Assembly (NCBI GenBank): GCA_964388305.1
Contig: CAYMAA010000007.1
Location: forward strand, 1 to 29,228
DNA length: 29,228 bases
DNA from: JAJQCI01 sp964388305
GTDB lineage: Bacteria; Bacillota; Clostridia; Lachnospirales; CAG-274
Reading direction: 5' to 3'
Shown: positions 1 to 8,042 of the stretch, piece after piece
Layout: each line of letters starts with the position of its first letter
Numbering within the stretch: position 1 is the stretch's first letter
Notes under the pieces: generated by a model
Told to the model about the DNA's origin: nothing
Seen by the model: only the letters and a program-made list of their open reading frames with translations
Databases searched by the model: none
Program-made: the position numbers and the translations under genes

Positions 1-1307
1 ATTGTTGTTGTTTCCGTTGTTGTTTCCGTTACAGCTTCGGTAGTTGTTTCGGTAGATGCTTCGGTGGTTGCTTCTGTAGTTGTTTCTATTGCCGCAACAC
101 CGCTGTCAGTATTCCATATAATTCTGCCCCAACCATTTATTTCAAGTGTGTCTGTGTGAAGCTGACCGTAAAGAGTACCGCTGTCTACAACCTTAGACTC
201 TGCATTTGGTACACATACAGTACCGTAAACCTCTGTAGAACCGCCTGTTATTGTAAAGCTCTCAGCGCCGCTGTTGATGTTGCCGTAAAGCTTTGTAGCA
301 CCTGAAATCTCAAGTGAAGAAGCATTAACATTTAAATCAGCAACTGCAATATTACCGGCATTTAAAACAACATTTGTACCGTTTATATACAAATGGGTTT
401 TATCAACACTGCCCTTTTGCTCAAGCTGCCAAGATGAATTGTTGTCATAGTTGATTCTCAAATTTGAAAGAGTATTTACATTATTAATGTAGATATAAGC
501 ATCGTGGTCACCTGTCACAGTAATACTCGGATTAGTGCTACTGCTAATATTATTAATTACAAGCGTTACATCGTTGTTTGAAGTGTCTATTGTAATTGCC
601 TCATGATAAGCATCTACCCAAGAACCGTTTATAGTCAAGTTTTCAATATAAGCGTCTGCGGAATATGTTTTCGGTGCACCAACAGCCGGTAACTGATAAG
701 AAGAACCGATAGCACTATCCCAAGCCCATTCACCTTGAGCATATACATTTGCCTCTACATCGCCCAAGTTATTAGAAATCTCGGGAACATCAAAATTCTT
801 GTAAGAACATTCAAAGCTTGTGTTATTATCAAGAATTGAACCCTCATACTGGGGAGCAGCAAAATATGTCGCATCATCTGCAAACAAACTATCATTATAC
901 TGTTCCAAAGCATAATATCCGTCAAGGTATGTCAACTGGTCAATCCAACCCCAATTATGCTCAGCGTCTTGCTTTGTACTATCATAGACTGAGGTCTTTA
1001 CATACTGCTTATCATTAACCGTATCAGAAATGAATAAACCTTTAATTATATTTTGCTGTCCGTTATGAACATAAATTTTTCCGTTTGAATAAACGCTGCC
1101 ATCAATTTCCATTGAGTTGCCAATCTTAACATCACCATTGGCAATTACGGCAAGGTTAATCTGTCCGTCGGGATCTTCAGATGTATAGCCAACGCTTTCA
1201 TAGCTCTTTCCGTCATAAGCGGAAGGCGATGCCGCCATAGCCATAACGGAGCTGCCTGCAACCATAGCCGCGCTGAGTAAAATTGCAGTTAATTTTTTAA
1301 TCTTCAT
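1..1307 (-). CDS. Secreted beta-rich repetitive protein, C-terminus cut by window edge
   Basis: This is an open frame of 435 codons that runs off the left edge without a stop. I chose the ATG at 1307 because a GGGGGT ribosome site lies 9 bases upstream; another ATG 7 bases further up opens a frame of only five codons. Residues 1-26 form a clear signal peptide (Lys-rich start, hydrophobic core, AMA-A cleavage site). Residues about 40-410 are rich in Asn, Ser, Thr, Gly and short beta-type repeats (for example NGDVKIG, EIDGSVYSNGK, LEISGATKLYGNI), which suggests a beta-helix or bactofilin-like fold. The last 30 residues are a Thr/Glu linker like the one in the pectate lyase at 26309-28711, so an enzyme, binding or dockerin module probably follows outside the window. 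I do not recognise a catalytic motif. A surface adhesin or an uncharacterised carbohydrate-active protein are both possible. Confidence 0.8.
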   Translation of the reverse strand, partial: MKIKKLTAILLSAAMVAGSSVMAMAASPSAYDGKSYESVGYTSEDPDGQINLAVIANGDVKIGNSMEIDGSVYSNGKIYVHNGQQNIIKGLFISDTVNDKQYVKTSVYDSTKQDAEHNWGWIDQLTYLDGYYALEQYNDSLFADDATYFAAPQYEGSILDNNTSFECSYKNFDVPEISNNLGDVEANVYAQGEWAWDSAIGSSYQLPAVGAPKTYSADAYIENLTINGSWVDAYHEAITIDTSNNDVTLVINNISSSTNPSITVTGDHDAYIYINNVNTLSNLRINYDNNSSWQLEQKGSVDKTHLYINGTNVVLNAGNIAVADLNVNASSLEISGATKLYGNINSGAESFTITGGSTEVYGTVCVPNAESKVVDSGTLYGQLHTDTLEINGWGRIIWNTDSGVAAIETTTEATTEASTETTTEAVTETTTETTT

Positions 1308-1385
1308 TTTTCATACCCCCATTTTTAATATTATAGTTTAATTAAAAATTTATAACAACATTAGATAATACTCCTTATATCATAT

Positions 1386-1413
1386 ATTATACACTAAAAA
1401 AAATTTTTTGCAA
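1386..1413 (-). promoter_or_regulatory. Promoter of the secreted protein gene
   Basis: On the minus strand TTGCAA (1408-1413) and TATAAT (1386-1391) are separated by 16 bases, a good sigma-A match. The start codon at 1307 is about 80 bases downstream, giving an untranslated leader of roughly 70 bases. The rest of 1308-1464 is AT-rich, and I see no convincing terminator for the EPS operon that ends at 1465. Confidence 0.6.
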
Positions 1414-1464
1414 GTGTTTTTTTACAAATTTTACCGCATTTTTAACCAAAAAATGAATTTTTAT

Positions 1465-2601
1465 TTACTTCCCGGTGTTATAGTCCGCATATATTCCGTC
1501 AAAAACATTCAATATGCCGTCTACAGCCTTATCCCAATTATATCGGGATAAAACGTACTCCGCCGCCCCCTGCCTGTAATATTCCACCATTTCCCTGTTA
1601 TTAACAAGCAGCCTGAGCTTTTTGGCTAAATCCTCCGCATTACCCTTATTAAAGTACATCGCCCTGTCCTTCGCAACCTCGCTGTTTTCCTCAATATCGC
1701 TTAACAAACAGCAGTTGCCGTAAGCCATGCCCTCCAAAAGAGTATTTGCCATACCCTCCAAATTGCTGGGCATACAGTATATATAGGCGTTGCTGTAAAG
1801 CTCGCCAAGCTCCTGCCCCTGCACAAACCCCGTAAAAATAATTCTTTCGTCACCTTCAGCCATTTTTACAAGCTCCCCGTAATAGCTTTTTGATGTAACA
1901 CCCCCTGCAATAACGAGTTTTTTGTCCGTTTTAACATTTTTGTACGCTTCAATAAGGTAATGAAGTCCCTTTTCGGGTACAATCCGCCCCAGCGACAATA
2001 TGTAGCCGTCCTTTTCAAGACCGAATTTGTTTTTAATTATATTTGCCTCATATTTTTCGGGTCTGTCTATGCCGTTTGCAAAAAGCAAAGGTCTTTTTCC
2101 GTAGCGTTCAAGAATGTAATTAACGGCATTTTTGGAAAGCACCATACAGGCATCTGCTTTTATTGCCGCCGTCTTTTCACCAAGCTCCAAATAAAAGGAG
2201 GCAAACCTCCCCCACTTGTCCCTTTGGCTGTCTATACCGTGCAAAAAGGCAACGCACCTGCATCCAAACAGCTTTGCAAGTCCTATCATAACACATGAGC
2301 CGGACGCATGGTAAGCAATAACATCATACCTGCCGAAAACAGCTCTCAATGTGGCTAAAAAAGAGTAAATCGGCACTTCTGCCGCCCCTTGTATTGTGGG
2401 AATGGTTATAATCTTTGCCCCCATATATTCTTTAAGGTTCTTAACATCATATTCCTCACCGTAAATATTATGCCCCATTCTGTTATAAATGTGAACCGTA
2501 TGCCCTTTTGCCGCCATTCTTATAACATGCTCTCTCACAACCTTTTCAATGCCGCCCTCCGTGGAGGGTATTCTCTTGTGTCCTATTACCGCAATCTTCA
2601 C
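1465..2601 (-). CDS. GT4-family glycosyltransferase with DUF1972-like N-terminus
   Basis: The 378-residue product is probably cytoplasmic or membrane-associated and transfers a sugar from a nucleotide donor to a lipid-linked EPS intermediate. The N-terminal GHKRIPSTEGGIEKVV resembles the GTRGIPxxYGGFE pattern of DUF1972 rhamnosyltransferase-type enzymes. The C-terminal half has the GT-B donor-site features of GT4: LSLGRIVPEKGLHYLIEA, then a acidic EGMANTLLEGMAYG stretch matching the E-x7-E motif. Length is normal for the family. It is the last gene of the EPS operon, 16 bases after the metallophosphoesterase. The donor sugar cannot be read from the sequence; rhamnose is only suggested by the N-terminal resemblance. 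Confidence 0.88.
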   Translation of the reverse strand: MKIAVIGHKRIPSTEGGIEKVVREHVIRMAAKGHTVHIYNRMGHNIYGEEYDVKNLKEYMGAKIITIPTIQGAAEVPIYSFLATLRAVFGRYDVIAYHASGSCVMIGLAKLFGCRCVAFLHGIDSQRDKWGRFASFYLELGEKTAAIKADACMVLSKNAVNYILERYGKRPLLFANGIDRPEKYEANIIKNKFGLEKDGYILSLGRIVPEKGLHYLIEAYKNVKTDKKLVIAGGVTSKSYYGELVKMAEGDERIIFTGFVQGQELGELYSNAYIYCMPSNLEGMANTLLEGMAYGNCCLLSDIEENSEVAKDRAMYFNKGNAEDLAKKLRLLVNNREMVEYYRQGAAEYVLSRYNWDKAVDGILNVFDGIYADYNTGK

Positions 2602-2617
2602 TATAATACCTCACGCA

Positions 2618-3607
2618 TCAATTAACATCAATAACAACAAGCTCGGGACGGTTGTTTATTCTGGGAATAGCCGCTCTTCCCCCAAGTCCTCTGCTTACAA
2701 CAACACTGCACTCGCCGTAGGTGTGTACCCCCTCCGTAAGCTCAGGGAAAAAGCCTTGTGTCTGGGCATATAACGCTCCAAGCGCCGGTATGCGTATTCC
2801 TCCGCCGTGAGCGTGTCCGCACAAAGCCATATCCACCTTTAAATCATCTCCAAATCTGTTTGTAAAATATTCGGGATAATGTACAAGCAGCAGCTTAAAC
2901 TCCTCATTTTGCTGAAAGTTTTCAATAAACCTCGGAGCGTCATACTTTTCGTAGGTTTTAAACGGAGAAACCAGTCCCCCAATCCTGATAGTGTTTCCGT
3001 TAATTTCCGCTCCCACAGCCTTGTTGTATAAAACCGTCACCCCCGTTGCCCTTATATCCTCGTCATACTTTTTGTCCTTATTGTAAATATAGTCCAGCTC
3101 ATGATTTCCGTAGGCATAATAAACGGGAGCAATATCCTCCTCCTTTAGCTTTTTAAGCAGGTTTACAACCACGCTGTAATCCTTATTGTAGTTGTTGTTC
3201 ATATCCCCTGCAAGAGCAATTAAGTCCGGCTTGAGATTTTTAATATCTTCAATCAGATCGCAATTTTCTTCTCCATACTCTCTCAAATGCAGGTCGGTAA
3301 GCAAAACAATTCTCATTGGGTTGGAAATTTTGTCGGAGCTAACCTGATAAAATGTAATTCCGTAATAAGAGTTGTTTAACATTCCGGAAATAAGCAGAAA
3401 CAAAACAATTCCAATAACAACAACCCCTGCAAACAGACCGGCTGTTTTTATGCGCTTTTTAGGCTTTTTCTCAGGCTCTTCGGAAAAACCCTCCTCCTTG
3501 CGCTTTTCGTCCGTTTCCGTAAAAGCGGTGTTTTCTTTGTTTTTTCTGCTTTCCTCCCTGTGCAGCTTTTTCTCCGCCTCTTTAAAAAGCGTCTTTATAA
3601 AAGACAT
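2618..3607 (-). CDS. Membrane-anchored metallophosphoesterase (YkuE/YaeI-like)
   Basis: A calcineurin-type phosphoesterase of 329 residues. I chose the ATG at 3607 because GAGGTG (3614-3619) lies 6 bases upstream; a GTG at 3616 and an ATG at 3613 are in-frame alternatives overlapping the previous stop. Residues 1-54 are a highly charged Lys/Glu tail, 55-75 a single membrane segment, and the rest a catalytic domain with the full motif set: LTDLHL (D-x-H, about 105), AGDMNN, GNHELDY, VHYPEYF and CGHAHGG. The positive N-terminus predicts a cytoplasmic tail and an outward-facing enzyme. The family includes phosphodiesterases and phospholipid or lipid-sugar phosphatases. In an EPS operon it could recycle a lipid phosphate carrier or trim a phosphate substituent; that role is inference. 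Confidence 0.85.
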   Translation of the reverse strand: MSFIKTLFKEAEKKLHREESRKNKENTAFTETDEKRKEEGFSEEPEKKPKKRIKTAGLFAGVVVIGIVLFLLISGMLNNSYYGITFYQVSSDKISNPMRIVLLTDLHLREYGEENCDLIEDIKNLKPDLIALAGDMNNNYNKDYSVVVNLLKKLKEEDIAPVYYAYGNHELDYIYNKDKKYDEDIRATGVTVLYNKAVGAEINGNTIRIGGLVSPFKTYEKYDAPRFIENFQQNEEFKLLLVHYPEYFTNRFGDDLKVDMALCGHAHGGGIRIPALGALYAQTQGFFPELTEGVHTYGECSVVVSRGLGGRAAIPRINNRPELVVIDVN

Positions 3608-3612
3608 ATTCA

Positions 3613-5427
3613 TCACCTCACCTGCTTAAATGTTTCGCTTAACAGCTTGCGTATCTCAAATATTTTGGATTCCTTGCTTTCGCTGTAGCCGCTTTTAATT
3701 TCAAGTCCCAAATCTCCAAACTGCTCGTTCAGCTTTTCAACCTGCTGGTCTACCGCTTCAAGGAGATGTGTTGCCTTTCCGGCGTCGCAGTCGTTTATAA
3801 ATGCCAGATAAATCTCGTTTCCGTTATAAACAACAAAGTCATTTTCAGGCACAACGCTTCGCATAATCTTTCCCATATATGCCAAAACATTGTCCCCCGT
3901 ATCTCTTCCGTGCCTTTCGTTAATTCGCCCCAAATTAGCCACTTTAACCGCAATACAGGTAAAGCTTGCCGGCAGAATTTTACTTGCGTACGAGTCAATA
4001 AATTCATCGCATTTTCTTCTGTTAGGCAGGCCTGTGGTTTTATCCGTCCAGAAATTGTAGTCCACAAAATCCGCAATTCTTCCTATAACAATTACCAAAA
4101 GGGTTGTAAGCGCCAAAAATGCCAAAACAACAAATATACCGTACAATTTAATGTTAATTCCCTCAACAGTGTTTACGCTTGTAAGAGTGGCTAAGTTAGC
4201 GCTGCCCTGATAGTAGTTAAACTCCGTAACCGTATCATCAAGAGAAACATACAATTTGTCCAGTCTTTTGGATATATCCTCAAGCCTGCTGTCAATAGAC
4301 GCTTTAAGCTCCGCCTTTTGAGCCTCCGTAAGATTTACGCCTATATAACTGAAAATTTCAAGTATTCTTCTGTTGTAATCCTGCTCAATGCCAAGGTCGG
4401 AATAATACACCTTGTAGTCTGCGTAATTGTCTATTAAATAATCGTATGTGGTGGTTCTGTCCACCGCAAGCTTTTCTCCCTCTTCATCAAGGCCGTTGTT
4501 AGTGCCGTAAATATCCTGCAGTATGTAGGAGTAGCTCTCTCCCACACTGTCCGCCGCCTGGCTCTCCGTTTTGCTTTTTTCAGCAAAATTATCCATTACG
4601 CCCTTGGTGTAGTTTATCTGCTCCTGAAAAGCTCCCTTGTCAATTTCTCCCTTTTCAATTTTGTTTTTGTACCTTGCCACAAGAACATCATGATCCTGAC
4701 TGAACTCGTTGCTTAAAATATCAACATAAACATAGGGCAAAACAGAATCCTCAATATATTTATACTGATTGTAAAGGTCGTTAAAGCTGTAGCCGCTTTT
4801 TGCCGCGCGGTAGCTTGAAAAAGCCTTGTTTTTTACTTCAAGATAGCTCAGCACCTCGTCAATATGCTCCTTAATAAGGTCTGCCTTTTCAATATAATCA
4901 AATGAGCTGTTGCTGACAACCGCCGTATTGTTTGGAATAACCGACTGGCTGACATACTTCTCCCCAAAATAGCTTATATAATTGCTTATAACGCTGTCCA
5001 AAACATCATTGGCATAGCTCGCCCCCTTGTCCGCATCAACCTTAAAGGTTACTAAATATTTTGTGGGTTTGTCCTCATATTCCTCGCCATCGTTTAAAAT
5101 AGCTTCCTTTCGGCTTATTTCGTCCTCGGACATAACGCTTTTTACATTTATTTTGGATCTAATATCGTCCACGCCGTCGTCAAGGTCAAGCTGATCTATA
5201 ACATTTTGTATAACCTTTGCCGAATAGATCTCCGTAACGTCCAAAGCCTGCCCGCCGGGGGTTTCCCCCATAACAGCCTCGTCATAGGTATACTCCAGCA
5301 AAATGCTTGCGGTATAGGTCTGTCTTTTTTCAGCCGCCAGAAAATATAAAACCCCCACTATTACGGAAACAAGTATAATCCAATACTTTCCTTTATTGAT
5401 ATATCTGAATATCTGAAATGTTTTCAC
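3613..5427 (-). CDS. Wzz-like chain-length protein fused to a degenerate GGDEF domain
   Basis: About 604 residues. The preferred start is GTG at 5427, with GAGGGG 5 bases upstream; the ATG at 5451 in the same frame has no visible ribosome site. Residues 14-32 form TM1, then a long extracytoplasmic region with helical, coiled-coil-like stretches, and TM2 at about 425-450: the topology of a polysaccharide co-polymerase. After TM2 comes a recognisable GGDEF fold: TDKTTGLPNRRKCDEF, then VKVANLGRINERHGRDTGDNVL in place of the D-x-D-x-F-K-x-I-N-D segment, then NGNEI (about 535) in place of GGDEF. The metal-binding Asp, both signature positions and the RxxD inhibitory site are missing, so it should not make c-di-GMP but may bind a nucleotide or partner. 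It follows a paralogue lacking this tail. Confidence 0.85.
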   Translation of the reverse strand: MKTFQIFRYINKGKYWIILVSVIVGVLYFLAAEKRQTYTASILLEYTYDEAVMGETPGGQALDVTEIYSAKVIQNVIDQLDLDDGVDDIRSKINVKSVMSEDEISRKEAILNDGEEYEDKPTKYLVTFKVDADKGASYANDVLDSVISNYISYFGEKYVSQSVIPNNTAVVSNSSFDYIEKADLIKEHIDEVLSYLEVKNKAFSSYRAAKSGYSFNDLYNQYKYIEDSVLPYVYVDILSNEFSQDHDVLVARYKNKIEKGEIDKGAFQEQINYTKGVMDNFAEKSKTESQAADSVGESYSYILQDIYGTNNGLDEEGEKLAVDRTTTYDYLIDNYADYKVYYSDLGIEQDYNRRILEIFSYIGVNLTEAQKAELKASIDSRLEDISKRLDKLYVSLDDTVTEFNYYQGSANLATLTSVNTVEGINIKLYGIFVVLAFLALTTLLVIVIGRIADFVDYNFWTDKTTGLPNRRKCDEFIDSYASKILPASFTCIAVKVANLGRINERHGRDTGDNVLAYMGKIMRSVVPENDFVVYNGNEIYLAFINDCDAGKATHLLEAVDQQVEKLNEQFGDLGLEIKSGYSESKESKIFEIRKLLSETFKQVR

Positions 5428-6766
5428 CGCTACCCCTCTTTCGTTCTTCATATTTACAGCATATTATAAAAATAACCAGCCATGCAAAAATTGTAAAAAA
5501 CAGAGTACTCTTAATGTCTGCCTTTTCAATAAAACCCTTTTCGTTTACTCTCTGAATAAGATAATTGTTGCTTTCGTTTACAATATAGTCATTATCCGTT
5601 TTCTTTGCAATTTCCGCAATATCCGTTAAATCCTTTTTTAAGGATGTCAGCATATTTTCGATTTTTTCAATCTGCTGAGGACTGTTATAGCCAACGCTTG
5701 TCATGTGGTTAATAATACTGTTGTTTGTTGAAATCTTCTTTTGAAATGCGCTTGCTGAGGTGCCGTCATTGTTTGCGTCCACCGCCAAATAGTCAATTCC
5801 CGTTTGAGTTTTGGACATATAATACTTCATATCCAAATCCTCCGTAGGTACCAAAACGGTAGAAATCATACTTCCGTCATATTCCTTTATAATGCCGTTT
5901 CTTATGGCATAAGCCGCAGTTCTTTTAGAGTGGCTCACCTCAATAAGGCTGTTTAAATGCTCTAATTTGGAAACATATCTTTCTCTGTTCTTTGCAATGC
6001 CGTTTTCCAATATATAAGCCCGGCACTTGCTTAAGCTTACGTTAATGTAGTCCTCCATCTTTTGTTTAACGGAAAGGAATGTTTCTCCCGTAGACGGTGA
6101 AATAAAGGTGGAGTTTTCGTTGCTGCGCTGATTTAAGTAGTCCCTAATTTGGGTTGCCTGAAGTACATAAAGGTCATAAACCTCCATATACTCCATATCC
6201 TCATCCGTGCTTAAATCAACCTCCAGTGCGATTCCCTTATCCGCATACATATTGTTAAAATAGTCCTTATAGGCTTTTCCTATAAGTCCCAGCATGGACT
6301 CGGCGGAAATGTGCGCCTTTGTTATAGCCTTTGGCTGTTTATATTTTATGTTAAATGTTGTGGCAATGTAATATGTGGACTCGTCCGTTTCGGAAAAAGT
6401 TTCCGTAGAGTCCATAGCAACCGTAACGCAGTCGGAAAGCTCCTTTGGAGTAATTTCGGAAATGCCTGCCAGGCTTAATGCGGATTTCATAATTTCTTCC
6501 GATGAAATTTCAAACATATTAAATTTAATTCCGTTAGGCGTAAGCCCCTTTGTTGCCTCCTCATAATTAAGGCTGAGCGTCATACTTGCGCTGTTTTGGC
6601 TCTGTCTGTAATTAATTCCCATAATTATAAACGGGCATAAAATACACACCGTAAGTACAGGCACAAAATGCTTGCAAACGCTTTTTTTAACTCTTACCGC
6701 CATATCAATAACGGTTACATAGGTTTTCGGCTTATTCTTTTGCTTTTTCTTCAAACCTTTTTCCAT
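5393..6766 (-). CDS. Wzz-like polysaccharide co-polymerase without cytoplasmic effector domain
   Basis: A 457-residue inner-membrane protein with TM1 at about 35-51 and TM2 at about 420-439, separated by a long, mostly helical extracellular region. The segment after TM1 (SLNYEEATKGLTPNG, then FEISSEEIMKSAL) aligns with the equivalent part of the next gene (EYTYDEAVMGETPGG, then TEIYSAKVIQNVI), so the two are diverged paralogues. It starts with a Lys-rich cytoplasmic tail and ends about 18 residues after TM2, with no kinase or GGDEF domain. GGAG lies about 9 bases before the ATG. It overlaps the end of the polymerase gene by 16 bases and overlaps its paralogue downstream, so the three are probably translationally coupled. 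The two paralogues may form a mixed oligomer that sets chain length. Confidence 0.8.
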   Translation of the reverse strand: MEKGLKKKQKNKPKTYVTVIDMAVRVKKSVCKHFVPVLTVCILCPFIIMGINYRQSQNSASMTLSLNYEEATKGLTPNGIKFNMFEISSEEIMKSALSLAGISEITPKELSDCVTVAMDSTETFSETDESTYYIATTFNIKYKQPKAITKAHISAESMLGLIGKAYKDYFNNMYADKGIALEVDLSTDEDMEYMEVYDLYVLQATQIRDYLNQRSNENSTFISPSTGETFLSVKQKMEDYINVSLSKCRAYILENGIAKNRERYVSKLEHLNSLIEVSHSKRTAAYAIRNGIIKEYDGSMISTVLVPTEDLDMKYYMSKTQTGIDYLAVDANNDGTSASAFQKKISTNNSIINHMTSVGYNSPQQIEKIENMLTSLKKDLTDIAEIAKKTDNDYIVNESNNYLIQRVNEKGFIEKADIKSTLFFTIFAWLVIFIICCKYEERKRGSGENISDIQIYQ

Positions 6767-8040
6767 TTTCGCCTGCTCCTTTCCAACTCAAATACTATAA
6801 AGCCGAATACAATTAGCCTTACAGCGGCGTTAATTCCTCTGTAAAAAATTGTATTGTCCGTTAAATAAGTAAACCAGCAGTACATATACAGAGTAGCATA
6901 TAATACGGCTGCTTTCAAGCTGAATCTTTTGTAAAATAATATACACTGCCCTATCATCTGGTACCCGAAAAACAGTAAATACCCTATAAAACCCAATTCT
7001 ATATAAAGCTCCAATATGTTGCAGTGCAAGCCCTCCGTACCGTTTACATGCCCTGTAATAAGCTGCAGGTTTCTGTTTATCCATCCAAGTCCTCTGCCTA
7101 TGTATGAGGGGGATAAAACATAATACTCGTTTACCGCATTGTAAAGGGTCGTTCTGCCCATGGCATTTATGCCAAGCAGATTTATAATGTACTCCAAAAT
7201 GCCCTGCTTAATAATAAACATATAGGCAAAGGCGCTTAAAATAAACCCTGCCTGCACACACAGCAAAAGCCTGAATGTAAACCGCCTGCCGGCCTTTTTT
7301 TGCACAAAGCCGAAAAGGTTGTAAAACACAAAGCAAATAGCAACCGCAGGCAGTATAAACCTTTTGTACCCAAGCAAAACCGCAATAAGTGCAAGAATAA
7401 TTTTAAAAACAGCGTGTTTTTCATTCTTAAAATTAATAATAAACCAGAACAGAAAAGCGCCTATTGCAAAGGTAACGTCGTGTACCTCCAATTTTCCCGA
7501 GGCCTCGGTATTATCCGCCCCGAACAATATAACATTTTTAACGTCATTAACTGTTGTGGTAAAGCCGTATTCCTTTATGACGAAGAAAAAAATCATAAAG
7601 TAGCAAATTATCATACTGTAAAATATGTAGCCTATCGCCCTGTGCTTAAATAAATAAACGGAGCTGCAAACAAAGGCAATTCCTATAAGCTGATATAATA
7701 TGTCGGAAAAACCCCTGCTCATAACCCTAAGAGCATTCATTTGGTAAGCGTTAAGCAAAAAAGAAACAATAAGCATTATCATATATCCAATCATATAATA
7801 AAGCGCCGTTTCCGCAGGGTGCCCTGCGTCCTCCGTATTCCCCTTAACGCCCAAAACAATGATGCCCATTAAAATAACAATACTCATCATAATATAAACA
7901 ATGTACCACGGTATGCGGTATGTTGCGGAATACCACCCTGCAACCATACATATAATGTATATAACCGCCAAAATTTTTTCCTGTACACTTGTTCTTTCTT
8001 TTTCTTCAACAATAATTTCTTCCGGTTTAAAATCAACCAT
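6751..8040 (-). CDS. Wzy-like O-antigen/EPS polymerase
   Basis: A 429-residue integral membrane protein with roughly ten or more hydrophobic helices, beginning at about residue 23 after an acidic, Glu-rich cytoplasmic start. Wzy-type polymerases are recognised by topology more than by motifs. The supporting features here are the long extracellular loop in the second half (about residues 290-345, with YIGRGLGWINRNLQ and HCNILELYIELGFIGYLLF), which resembles the O-antigen ligase/polymerase loop and its following helix, and the position between glycosyltransferases and Wzz-like genes. It would polymerise repeat units on the outer face of the membrane. Ligase activity cannot be excluded. It starts 2 bases after the stop of the preceding glycosyltransferase; its ribosome site (GGTGAA) is weak, so coupling is likely. 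Confidence 0.8.
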   Translation of the reverse strand: MVDFKPEEIIVEEKERTSVQEKILAVIYIICMVAGWYSATYRIPWYIVYIMMSIVILMGIIVLGVKGNTEDAGHPAETALYYMIGYMIMLIVSFLLNAYQMNALRVMSRGFSDILYQLIGIAFVCSSVYLFKHRAIGYIFYSMIICYFMIFFFVIKEYGFTTTVNDVKNVILFGADNTEASGKLEVHDVTFAIGAFLFWFIINFKNEKHAVFKIILALIAVLLGYKRFILPAVAICFVFYNLFGFVQKKAGRRFTFRLLLCVQAGFILSAFAYMFIIKQGILEYIINLLGINAMGRTTLYNAVNEYYVLSPSYIGRGLGWINRNLQLITGHVNGTEGLHCNILELYIELGFIGYLLFFGYQMIGQCILFYKRFSLKAAVLYATLYMYCWFTYLTDNTIFYRGINAAVRLIVFGFIVFELERSRRKWKKV

Positions 8041-8042
8041 AT

